Shown here piece after piece: positions 23,116 to 30,981 of a stretch of 64,000 nucleotides of DNA. The position numbers and the translations under genes were made by a program. Origin of the DNA: Streptomyces sp. WAC 01529 (GTDB taxonomy: Bacteria > Actinomycetota > Actinomycetes > Streptomycetales > Streptomycetaceae); contig NZ_CP029617.1 in the NCBI RefSeq assembly GCF_003945545.1, positions 1,871,001-1,935,000 on the forward strand, read 5' to 3'. The notes beneath the pieces are model-generated. The model had not been told where the DNA came from and ran no database searches. It was given only the letters and a program-made list of their open reading frames with translations. How positions within the stretch are numbered: the first letter of the stretch is position 1; each line of letters opens with the position of its first letter.

Positions 23116-26100
23116 TCACGTCGTCCTCCGCAGCGCCACCAGGTCCGCGAGCTGGGCGTCGGACAGCTCGGTGAACGCGGATTCGCCGCCCTCGCCGAGC
23201 ACCGCGTCCGCCAACGCCTGCTTCGCCGCGAGGAGTTCGGCGATGCGGTCCTCGACGGTGCCCTCCGTGACCAGGCGGTGGACCTGGACCGGCTGGGTCT
23301 GGCCGATGCGGTACGCGCGGTCGGTGGCCTGCTCCTCGACGGCGGGGTTCCACCAGCGGTCGTAGTGGATGACGTGGCCCGCCCGGGTGAGGTTCAGGCC
23401 CGTACCCGCCGCCTTCAGGGAGAGGAGGAAGACGGGGACCTCGCCCGACTGGAAACGGTCCACCATCTCCTCGCGGCGGGCGACCGGCGTGCCGCCGTGC
23501 AGGAGTTGGGAGGGGATGCCCCTCGACGACAGATGCGTCTCCAGGAGCCGGGCCATCTCCACGTACTGCGTGAAGATCAGGACCGCGCCCGCGCTCTCCG
23601 ACTCCGTGAGGATCGTGTCGAGGAGTTCGTCGAGCAGCTCCAGCTTGCCCGAGCGGGAGCGGCCCGACCGCGTGCTGAGCATCCCGTCCTTCAAGTACTG
23701 CGCGGGGTGGTTGCAGATCTGTTTCAGGGCCATCAGCAGCTTCATCACCAGGCCGCGCCGGGCGATGCCGTCCGAGGCCTCGATGCGGGCCAGCGTCTCG
23801 CGCACCACCGCCTCATAGAGCGAGGTCTGTTCGCGGGTGAGCGTGACGGGGTGGTCGGTCTCCGTCTTCGGCGGGAGCTCCGGCGCGATTCCGGGGTCGG
23901 ACTTCTTGCGGCGCAGCAGGAAGGGCCGTACGAGAAGGGAGAGGCGGGCCAGTGCCTCGTCGTTCGCGCCGGTTCCGGCGGGGTCGCCGCCCTCCACCAG
24001 GCGGGCGTGCCGGGCGCGGAACGCCTTCAGGGGGCCGAGCAGGCCGGGGGTCGTCCAGTCGAGCAGGGCCCACAGCTCGGAGAGGTTGTTCTCCACGGGG
24101 GTGCCGGTGAGGGCGACGCGGGCCGGGGAGGGGATCGTGCGCAGCGCCCTCGCCGTCGCCGCGTGCGGGTTCTTGACGTGCTGCGCCTCGTCCGCGACGA
24201 CCAACCCCCAGGCCTGCTCGGCCAGTTCGGGAGCGCTCGTACGCATCGTGGCGTACGTGGTGAGGACGAAGCCGCCGGTCAGGCCGGACAGGCTGCGGGC
24301 GGGGCCGTGGAAGCGGCGCACCGGCACGCCCGGCGCGAACCGCTCGATCTCCCGCTGCCAGTTGCCGAGCAGGGACGCCGGGCAGACCACGAGCGTCGGC
24401 GCGGGGTGCGCCCGGTGGAGGTGGAGGGCGATCAGCGTGATCGTCTTGCCGAGGCCCATGTCGTCGGCGAGGCAGCCGCCGAGGCCGAGCGAGGTCATGC
24501 GGTCCAGCCAGGCCAGGCCCCGCAGTTGGTAGTCGCGCAGGGTCGCGTGGAGTCCCGGCGGCTGTTCGATCGTGCCGAGGTCACCCATCACGCGCTCGCG
24601 CAGGCGTGCGAGCGCGCCGATGGGCACGGCGGGCACCTGCTCGCCGTCGACCTCCGCCGTGCCGGTGAGCGCGACCGAGAGGGCGTCCACCGGGTCGAGC
24701 AGGCCGAGATCGCGCTTGCGTGCCTTGCGTACGAGTTCGGGGTCGACCAGGACCCACTGGTCGCGGAGGCGGACCACCGGGCGGTGGGCCTCCGCGAGCA
24801 GGTCGAGCTCCGCCTCGGTCAGCGGGTCGTCCGGCTGGTCGCCTAGCGCCAGCTGCCAGCGGAATTCGAGGAGTTCCTCGGTCTTGAAGAAGTCGAAGTT
24901 GTCGGCGGCGGTGCCGGGCGCGGGGCGGACGACCGCCGTCGCGGTGAGGCCGCGGGTCAGCTCCCGGGGCCAGTGGACGGCCACCCCTGCCGCGCCGAGC
25001 CGGGCGGCCGCCGCGCCCAGCAGGTCGTACAGCTCCTCCTCGCTCAGCGGCAGCACGTCCGGGCGGGGACGCTCCAGGAGCCGGGCGAGCGGGGGCCACA
25101 CGCGGGCGGCGCGGCGCACCGCGAGCAGGGTGTCGATCCTGGCGCGGGGGCCGAAGTGGTCGGCGCCCGCCCAGAGGCCGGGTACGTCGGTCACGAGGGA
25201 GGGATCGGCGAGGCTGTGCACCTGGACGACGGCGGCGGCGGGACTGGCGACGGCAGCGTGGGGCACCCCTCCGGGGGCCTCACGCTCGCCTTCCGGGGGC
25301 GGGCCTTCCCTGCCGGGGCCCAGCCCTTCTCCGCCGGGATCCGGGCCTTCCCCGCAGGGGCCCGGCCCCTTTGCGCTGCGGCCCGCCCCTTCCTCGCCGG
25401 AGGCCAGCCCTTCTGCACTGCGGCCTGCTCCTTCTCCGCTGGGGTCCAGCCCTTCCCCGCCGGGGATCAGCCCCTCCGCACTGCGGCCCGCCCCTTTGCC
25501 GCCGGGGACCAACCCCTCCGCACTGCGGCCCGCCCCTTCCCCGCCGGAGTCCAGCCCTCCCCCGCCGGAGACCAGCCTCCCCGCACCAGAGTCTGGCCTC
25601 TCCCCAAGGGACCCCGGCGTATCGTCCGCCGCGTCGAACGCCTCGTGCGGCCGCAGGTCCAGCCGCAGGGAGACCCGCACCCCCGCGTCCATCCCCGCCG
25701 CGACCTCCGCCGCCCACTCCCGCGCGCCCGGCAGCCGCTGCGGCTCGCGCGCCGCGAAGGGGGCGCCGACGGCGTGCGCGGCGGCGGGGGTGCGGGGCAG
25801 GGCGTCCACCACCGCGTCCACGAACGCCCTGACCAGGGCGAATGGCTCGGGGAGCAGCAAGGATCCGCTCCCCGGCAGCGGTACGGCGTGCGCCTCGGCG
25901 GGCAGGGCGGCGGCGATGGCCCGCAGCTGGGCGACGTCCGCCTCGTCGAGCGGGCCCGCGCGCCACGCGTCGTGATCGTCCGCGGTGAGCCCGGGCAGCA
26001 GCCTCCCCCGCGCGGCCAGGTGGAGGGCGTGCCGGGCGGCCGCGGCCCAGCACGCGACGGCGGGGTGCGGGCGCACGGCACGCAACAGGAGCGGCACGGC

Positions 26101-26415
26101 GTCGGCGACCGGCAGAAACAGCGCGGGAACGGTACGGGAGCGGGCGCCCTCGCCGTGCCTACGGACGACGACCAGGTCCCCCCGCACCTCGCCACGGCTG
26201 CCCGCGGCGAGGTCGCCTCGTACACCCTGAGGGACACCCGGCTCACCCGGAACGCCCGCCCCCGGAAGCTCGCCCCCATCGGCCCGCCAGAAAGCGATCC
26301 GCCCCTCCCTCGGCACCTCCGCCGGAAGAAAGACGGCCGCGCAGGAGCGCACGAAGAGGGCACGCTCGGCCGCCGCGGACCCCGCGGCCACCGTCTCCGC
26401 CGCCTCCGCCGTCAT
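23116..26415 (-). CDS. SNF2/SWI2-type DEAD-box helicase
   Basis: A protein of about 1,099 residues. The C-terminal half has all SNF2 motifs: DDMGLGKT (Walker A), VADEAQHVKN (DEAQ motif II), LTGTPVENNLSELW (motif III), and in lobe 2 LHGGT, SLKAAGTGLNLT and ATDRAYRIGQ (motif VI). The N-terminal half is the SNF2-associated region. A Gly/Ser/Glu-rich insert at about 271-384 repeats GAGRSAEGL four times and is not part of the fold. The ATG at 26415 has GAGGTGAGG upstream. It probably translocates on duplex DNA with the SWIM partner. Confidence 0.92.
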   Translation of the reverse strand: MTAEAAETVAAGSAAAERALFVRSCAAVFLPAEVPREGRIAFWRADGGELPGAGVPGEPGVPQGVRGDLAAGSRGEVRGDLVVVRRHGEGARSRTVPALFLPVADAVPLLLRAVRPHPAVACWAAAARHALHLAARGRLLPGLTADDHDAWRAGPLDEADVAQLRAIAAALPAEAHAVPLPGSGSLLLPEPFALVRAFVDAVVDALPRTPAAAHAVGAPFAAREPQRLPGAREWAAEVAAGMDAGVRVSLRLDLRPHEAFDAADDTPGSLGERPDSGAGRLVSGGGGLDSGGEGAGRSAEGLVPGGKGAGRSAEGLIPGGEGLDPSGEGAGRSAEGLASGEEGAGRSAKGPGPCGEGPDPGGEGLGPGREGPPPEGEREAPGGVPHAAVASPAAAVVQVHSLADPSLVTDVPGLWAGADHFGPRARIDTLLAVRRAARVWPPLARLLERPRPDVLPLSEEELYDLLGAAAARLGAAGVAVHWPRELTRGLTATAVVRPAPGTAADNFDFFKTEELLEFRWQLALGDQPDDPLTEAELDLLAEAHRPVVRLRDQWVLVDPELVRKARKRDLGLLDPVDALSVALTGTAEVDGEQVPAVPIGALARLRERVMGDLGTIEQPPGLHATLRDYQLRGLAWLDRMTSLGLGGCLADDMGLGKTITLIALHLHRAHPAPTLVVCPASLLGNWQREIERFAPGVPVRRFHGPARSLSGLTGGFVLTTYATMRTSAPELAEQAWGLVVADEAQHVKNPHAATARALRTIPSPARVALTGTPVENNLSELWALLDWTTPGLLGPLKAFRARHARLVEGGDPAGTGANDEALARLSLLVRPFLLRRKKSDPGIAPELPPKTETDHPVTLTREQTSLYEAVVRETLARIEASDGIARRGLVMKLLMALKQICNHPAQYLKDGMLSTRSGRSRSGKLELLDELLDTILTESESAGAVLIFTQYVEMARLLETHLSSRGIPSQLLHGGTPVARREEMVDRFQSGEVPVFLLSLKAAGTGLNLTRAGHVIHYDRWWNPAVEEQATDRAYRIGQTQPVQVHRLVTEGTVEDRIAELLAAKQALADAVLGEGGESAFTELSDAQLADLVALRRTT
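25262..25605 (-). repeat. Gly-rich coding repeat in the SNF2 gene
   Basis: This segment encodes repeated GEGAGRSAEGL-type peptides. At DNA level it is an irregular array of GC-rich blocks such as CACTGCGGCCCGCCCC, three of them nearly identical. All period changes keep the reading frame. It lies in the N-terminal, non-motor half of the helicase. Confidence 0.8.
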
Positions 26416-26555
26416 CGCCCTCACCTCGCTCAGCCCCTGCTCACGCCACTCGTCCCCCACCTTCGCCACCCTAGGCGAGACCACTGACAACGCGGCCCGC
26501 ACGGCCCGCCCCCTCCCCCGGCAAGGCGGCCCACCACTACTCACCACCCACTAGA

Positions 26556-26568
26556 AGGAAAGTTTCCT
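26556..26568. promoter_or_regulatory. AGGAAAGTTTCCT palindrome upstream of the phosphoesterase operon
   Basis: A perfect 13-bp inverted repeat (6-bp arms around a central G) embedded in locally AT-rich DNA, about 95 bp before the metallophosphoesterase start and 140 bp before the SNF2 start. Similar GGAAAGTTTCC elements occur, to my recollection, upstream of carbohydrate-related Streptomyces genes under ROK-type repressors; that link is an inference. Confidence 0.5.
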
Positions 26569-26662
26569 AACAATAATCAGCCCAAGTTATTGACGCGCAC
26601 ATGTCGCCTCGCCAGGATTCCCCGAGACGGCCAGGCACCCCCCGCCAACCGAGGAGACGGAC

Positions 26663-27643
26663 ATGCCGCCCACCCCCCGCGCCATGAGCCCCCGTACGCC
26701 CGAAAACCGTTCCCGCAAGGCCCGTTACGGCCTCCCCCTCGCCACCGGAACCGCGCTCGCCCTGGTCGGCGGCGTCCTCCTCTGGTCGCCCGCCGGGGAG
26801 GCGGACGCCTCCCCCCACACCGAATCCGCCGCCGGGCCCAGGGCCGGCTTCACCGCGGTCGCCGCCGGAGACATCGCCGAGCAGTGCACCGCGAGCAGCA
26901 GCAGCTGCAAGCACCCCAAGACCGCGGCCCTGGTCAAGCAGATCAACCCGTCCTTCGTGATGACCATGGGCGACAACCAGTACGACGACGCCCGTCTGAA
27001 GGACTTCAAGAACTACTACGACAAGAGCTGGGGCGCCTTCAAGAGCAAGACCCGCCCCGTCCCCGGCAACCACGAGACCTATGACCCCGCCGGCTCCCTC
27101 GCGGGCTACAAGTCCTACTTCGGGTCCGTCGCCTACCCCAAGGGCGAGAGCTACTACAGCTACGACCAGGGCAACTGGCACTTCATCGCGCTCGACTCCA
27201 ACAGCTTCGACGACGACGAGCAGATCGACTGGCTCAAGGCCGACCTCGCCGCCAACTCCAAGAAGTGCGTGGCCGCGTACTGGCACCACCCGCTCTTCTC
27301 CTCCGGCGGGCACGGCAACGACCCGGTCAGCCGCCCCGTCTGGAAACTGCTGTACGACAAGAAGGCCGAGCTGGTCCTCAACGGCCACGACCACCACTAC
27401 GAGCGGTTCGCGCCCCAGAACCCGGACGGCAAGGCGGACGCCAACGGCATCGTCGAGATCCTCGGCGGCATGGGCGGCGCGAGCCCGTACGACATCGAGG
27501 AAGTGCAGCCCAACAGCCAGAAGCGGATCACCAAGAGCTTCGGCGTCGTCAAGCTGAACTTCACCGACACCGGGTTCTCCTGGAACCTCGTCGCCACGGA
27601 CGGCTCGACGAAGGACACCAGCCCGTCGTACAGCTGCCGCTGA
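26663..27643 (+). CDS. Secreted metallophosphoesterase
   Basis: A 326-residue exported calcineurin-like phosphoesterase. Metal-binding motifs are in order: GDIA (D), MGDNQYDD (GDN), PGNHETY (GNHE), WHHPLF (H) and NGHDHHYER (GHDH). The spacing and the YER ending resemble small purple-acid-phosphatase-like enzymes. The N-terminal basic region and hydrophobic stretch (YGLPLATGTALALVGGVLLW) form a signal peptide or anchor. GAGGAG lies 7 nt before the ATG. Followed by an MFS transporter and a beta-propeller protein in an apparent operon, so it may release phosphate or a headgroup from a substrate handled by them. Confidence 0.9.
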   Translation: MPPTPRAMSPRTPENRSRKARYGLPLATGTALALVGGVLLWSPAGEADASPHTESAAGPRAGFTAVAAGDIAEQCTASSSSCKHPKTAALVKQINPSFVMTMGDNQYDDARLKDFKNYYDKSWGAFKSKTRPVPGNHETYDPAGSLAGYKSYFGSVAYPKGESYYSYDQGNWHFIALDSNSFDDDEQIDWLKADLAANSKKCVAAYWHHPLFSSGGHGNDPVSRPVWKLLYDKKAELVLNGHDHHYERFAPQNPDGKADANGIVEILGGMGGASPYDIEEVQPNSQKRITKSFGVVKLNFTDTGFSWNLVATDGSTKDTSPSYSCR

Positions 27644-27654
27644 GACGAGCGGGC

Positions 27655-28944
27655 ATGTATCTGGCCACCACCGACGCGGTCGCCAAGACCTCGGAGAAGT
27701 CCGGGGCCCGACGCGGCCGCGTCGCCGGACCCGTCCTCGCGCTCGGCGCGGTCAGCCTGGTCACCGACATCTCCTCCGAGATGGTCACCGCGGTCCTGCC
27801 GCTCTACTTCGTACTCCAACTGGGCCTCTCCCCCCTCCAGTTCGGCTTCCTCGACGGGCTCTACAACGGCGTGACCGCGCTGGTGCGGCTGGCAGGCGGT
27901 TACGCGGCCGACCGCGGCGGGCGGCACAAGCTCGTCGCCGGAAGCGGCTACGCCCTCTCCGCGCTCTCCCGGCTCGGCCTGCTCCTCGCGGGCGGCGCCA
28001 CCGCCGGGATCGGCGCGGCACTCGCCGCCGACCGCGTCGGAAAGGGCGTGCGGACCGCGCCGCGCGACGCGCTGATCTCGCTGAGCAGTACGCCCGACAC
28101 GCTGGGCCGCTCCTTCGGGGTGCACCGGGCGATGGACACCACGGGCGCGCTCCTCGGGCCGCTCGCCGCGTTCGCGCTGCTGTGGGCGACCGCGGACGCC
28201 TACGACGCCGTGTTCGTGGTGAGCTTCTGCTTCGGGCTGCTCGGGGTGCTGCTGCTCGTCCTGTTCGTGCCCGGCCGTCGGGAGCCCTCCGTGCCCGGCC
28301 GCCGGGAGCAGCCGGTCCCGCGGCCCGCGGCCCCCACGGCACCCCGCCCCACCGCGCCCCGCCCCAGGGCACTCGCCCTGCTCCGCGTCCCCGCCTTCCG
28401 GCGCGTCCTGCTCGCCGCCTCACTGCTCGGCGCGGCCACCATCGGCGACGCCTTCCTCTACCTCCTCCTCCAGCGGCGGCTCGACTTCGCCGTGTCGTGG
28501 TTCCCGCTCCTGCCGCTGGGGGCCGCCGCCGTCTATCTGCTGCTCGCCGTCCCCGCCGGGCGGCTCGCCGACCGCGTCGGGCGCCGCACCCCATTCCTCG
28601 CCGGACACGTGGCGCTCCTCGGCGGTTACGTCCTTCTGCTCGCGCCCACCGACGGCCTGCCGCTGCTGATCGGCGTCCTGCTCCTCCTCGGCGTCTTCTA
28701 CGCCACCACCGACGGCGTCCTGATGGCCCTCGCCACACCCGTGGTGCCCCGCGAACGCCGGGCCGGCGGCATGGCCGTGCTCCAGACCGGACAGGCCCTC
28801 GCCCGGCTCGTCGCCGCCGCGGGGTTCGGCGCCGCCTGGACGCTGTGGGGCGTCGGTACGGCGCTGACCTGCGCGGTCATCGCGCTGACGCTGGCACTCG
28901 CGGGGGCGGCGGCACTGCTGTCCCGTATCGAAAGGTCCCCATGA
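27655..28944 (+). CDS. MFS transporter
   Basis: A 429-residue major facilitator protein with about 12 membrane helices in two halves. The loop after helix 2 reads GGYAADRGGRHK and its second-half counterpart GRLADRVGRRTPF. The central loop is Pro/Arg-rich with a short duplicated VPGRRE element. The early TDISSEMVTAVLPLYFV segment resembles MFS proteins often annotated as YajR-like. The substrate is unknown. It starts 11 nt after the phosphoesterase stop and overlaps the next gene by ATGA, so all three are probably co-translated. Confidence 0.88.
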   Translation: MYLATTDAVAKTSEKSGARRGRVAGPVLALGAVSLVTDISSEMVTAVLPLYFVLQLGLSPLQFGFLDGLYNGVTALVRLAGGYAADRGGRHKLVAGSGYALSALSRLGLLLAGGATAGIGAALAADRVGKGVRTAPRDALISLSSTPDTLGRSFGVHRAMDTTGALLGPLAAFALLWATADAYDAVFVVSFCFGLLGVLLLVLFVPGRREPSVPGRREQPVPRPAAPTAPRPTAPRPRALALLRVPAFRRVLLAASLLGAATIGDAFLYLLLQRRLDFAVSWFPLLPLGAAAVYLLLAVPAGRLADRVGRRTPFLAGHVALLGGYVLLLAPTDGLPLLIGVLLLLGVFYATTDGVLMALATPVVPRERRAGGMAVLQTGQALARLVAAAGFGAAWTLWGVGTALTCAVIALTLALAGAAALLSRIERSP

Positions 28945-29975
28945 CGGCCACCACTCCCACGACATCAGGCTCCCTGCGTTCCCGGATCGTCACGGTCGCC
29001 CTCGCCACCGCCGTCCTCGCGGGCGTCGCCGTCGCCTACACGCTGCACGCGGCCCAGCGCGCCCAATCCGCCGACACGGCATCGGAGTTCGGGCTCGACC
29101 GGGGGCAGCTGTACTTCCGCAGCACCGAGGCGGGCGCGGGCCGCGTCGCCCGCCTCCCCGCCGCCAAGGGCACGCAAGCCGCCAAGGGTGCGCTCAAGGC
29201 CCGCCGCACCACGGGCGGCCCGTCCTGCGAACGCTTCTACGCCGCCGCGGACACCGGCCTGTGCCTGCAACGCCGTGCCGGGATCCCGCCCAAGGCGTAC
29301 GCCGTCGTCCTCGACGACCGGCTCCGCGAGAAGCGCCGCATCGCCCTGACCGGCATCCCCAACCGGGCCCGCGTCTCCGCGTCGGGCCGGATGCTCTCCT
29401 GGACGATGTTCGCCACCGGCGACTCCTACGCGGGCTCCTCCTTCTCGACCCGCACCTCGATCCTCGACACCCGCACCGGCTACCTCATCAAGAACATGGA
29501 GGAGATCCCCCTCACCCTCGACGGCCGCCGCTACCACTCCCCCGACGTCAACTACTGGGGCGTGACCTTCGCCAAGGACGACAACCGCTTCTACGCGACC
29601 GTCTCGACCAAGGGCAGGACGTATCTCGTGCGCGGCGACATGAGGAAGTGGGCGGCGACCGCCCTGCGCGAGAACGTCGAATGCCCCTCCCTCTCCCCCG
29701 ACAACACCCGCCTCGCCTTCAAGAAGCGCGTACGGAAGGGGAGTCGGGACCCGTGGCGGCTGTACGTCCTCGATCTGCGGACGATGCGTGAGCGGCCGGT
29801 CGCCGAGCGGCGGAACGTCGACGACCAGGCCGCCTGGCTGGACGACGGCACCCTCGCGTACGCCCTGCCGGGCGCGGACGGCCGGAAGTCGGACATCTGG
29901 TCGACGCCCGCCGACGGCTCGGGGAAGCCCGTCTTGCGGGTGCGGGGCGGGAGTTCACCGGCGGCGGTGCGCTGA
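28941..29975 (+). CDS. Membrane-anchored TolB-like beta-propeller protein
   Basis: A 344-residue protein with one N-terminal membrane helix (about 12-32, VTVALATAVLAGVAVAY) and an extracytoplasmic domain of WD40/TolB-like repeats. Blades show ARVSASGRMLSWT, CPSLSPDNTRLAFKKR and DDQAAWLDDGTLAYALPG, each with an SP/SG-x-x-L-A/SF/W pattern. The first ATG overlaps the MFS stop (ATGA). By context it may be a binding or scaffold partner of the exported phosphoesterase and the transporter. A GAAAGG ribosome binding site lies within the MFS gene. Confidence 0.8.
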   Translation: MTATTPTTSGSLRSRIVTVALATAVLAGVAVAYTLHAAQRAQSADTASEFGLDRGQLYFRSTEAGAGRVARLPAAKGTQAAKGALKARRTTGGPSCERFYAAADTGLCLQRRAGIPPKAYAVVLDDRLREKRRIALTGIPNRARVSASGRMLSWTMFATGDSYAGSSFSTRTSILDTRTGYLIKNMEEIPLTLDGRRYHSPDVNYWGVTFAKDDNRFYATVSTKGRTYLVRGDMRKWAATALRENVECPSLSPDNTRLAFKKRVRKGSRDPWRLYVLDLRTMRERPVAERRNVDDQAAWLDDGTLAYALPGADGRKSDIWSTPADGSGKPVLRVRGGSSPAAVR

Positions 29976-29984
29976 GCCGACGCC

Positions 29985-30029
29985 CGCCCAGGTGTGCCGA
30001 GCCGAGAACCGCCCAGGTGTGCCGAGCCG
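29985..30029. repeat. 20-bp direct repeat after the propeller gene
   Basis: CGCCCAGGTGTGCCGAGCCG occurs exactly at 29985-30004 and 30010-30029, period 25. It fills the first half of the 110-bp gap before the Rid gene. Confidence 0.85.
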
Positions 30030-30030
30030 C

Positions 30031-30065
30031 CGGTCGCGTACGAAATTCGGATGCGTACGCGACCG
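30031..30065. promoter_or_regulatory. 12-bp inverted repeat at the Rid promoter
   Basis: CGGTCGCGTACG (30031-30042) and its exact complement CGTACGCGACCG (30054-30065) flank an 11-nt AT-rich spacer. A CATGAT -10-like hexamer (30074-30079) lies 6 nt before the ATG at 30086, so the repeat covers the -35 to -20 zone of a leaderless promoter. It may be an operator; termination of the upstream operon is the alternative. Confidence 0.6.
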
Positions 30066-30085
30066 GGACCCCGCATGATCCCCCC

Positions 30086-30511
30086 ATGACCGCTCCGGTA
30101 CGCACCGTCGTCCCCACCCTCTTCCCGCCTCCCGGATATGCCCACGCCGCCGTCGTGGAAGCGGGCACCCGCCTCGCCTTCATGGCGGGCTCCGTCCCGC
30201 TCGACCCTGAGGGGAGGCTGATCGGCGAGGGTGACGTCGCCCGCCAGACCGAGCAGGTCATCGTCAACCTCGACGAGGCCCTGCGGGCGGTGGGCAGCGA
30301 CCTGACGCAGGTGGTGGCCAGCACGGTGTACGTCGTCGCCGACGCGCGGGCCGCGCTCAGTGAGGCCTGGGAGGTCGTCGACGCCTCGGGTCTGCACGCG
30401 GGCCCGCACACCTCGACGCTGCTCGGCGTGGCCTGTCTCGGCTACCCGGGCCAGCTCGTGGAGATCACCGCCACCGCGGTCGTCCCCGCCCGTCCCGTGG
30501 AGAACCCGTGA
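30086..30511 (+). CDS. Rid family (YjgF/YER057c/UK114) protein
   Basis: A 141-residue protein of the Rid superfamily: PPGYAHAAVVEAGTRLAFMAGSVPLDPEG, QTEQVIVNLDEALRAVGSDL, VASTVYVVAD and HTSTLLGVACLGYPGQLVEITATAVV. RidA enzymes hydrolyse reactive imines or enamines; the usual catalytic Arg near the end is replaced here by GYPGQLVEI, so it is more likely a Rid subfamily outside RidA. No ribosome binding site is seen. The stop overlaps the acetyltransferase start (GTGA). Confidence 0.85.
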   Translation: MTAPVRTVVPTLFPPPGYAHAAVVEAGTRLAFMAGSVPLDPEGRLIGEGDVARQTEQVIVNLDEALRAVGSDLTQVVASTVYVVADARAALSEAWEVVDASGLHAGPHTSTLLGVACLGYPGQLVEITATAVVPARPVENP

Positions 30512-30981
30512 CCCCTGCCCCGGCCGGCCCGCCCCCGATCGACCTGCGTCCGGCGGCCGAGCCCGACGGAGCCGCCGTCGCCGACGTCTATCTGCGCGCG
30601 TACGACGCCGCGCTGCCGACCGTGCGGCGGGCCCACTCCGACGCCGAGGTGCGGGAGTTCTTCCAGTACGTCGTCGTGCCGCGCGGCGGCACCTGGATCG
30701 CGGAGGCGGCCGGTAAGACGGTCGGCATGATGGTGCTGGACGGCGACGAGCTGAGCCAGCTCTACCTCGACCCGGCGTGGCGGGGGCGCGGCATCGGCGA
30801 CCGGTTCGTGGCGCTGGCCAAGGAGCGCAGCCCCGAGGGGCTCTGGCTCCGGACGTTCCAGGTCAACGCCCCGGCCCAGCGGTTCTACGCACGCCACGGC
30901 TTCACGGAGGCCGAGCGGACGGACGGCTCGGGCAACGAGGAGCGCGAGCCCGACATCCGCTACGTCTGGCAGCCTGCCTAA
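30508..30981 (+). CDS. GNAT-family N-acetyltransferase
   Basis: A 157-residue GNAT acetyltransferase. The acetyl-CoA loop is LYLDPAWRGRGIGDRFVALAK (RxxGxG type), followed by the conserved NAPAQRFYARHGFTEAERTDG segment. The substrate is unknown. Its GTG overlaps the Rid stop, suggesting translational coupling. Its TAA stop overlaps the TAG of the convergent GH6 gene, leaving no intergenic space. Confidence 0.88.
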   Translation: MTPAPAGPPPIDLRPAAEPDGAAVADVYLRAYDAALPTVRRAHSDAEVREFFQYVVVPRGGTWIAEAAGKTVGMMVLDGDELSQLYLDPAWRGRGIGDRFVALAKERSPEGLWLRTFQVNAPAQRFYARHGFTEAERTDGSGNEEREPDIRYVWQPA

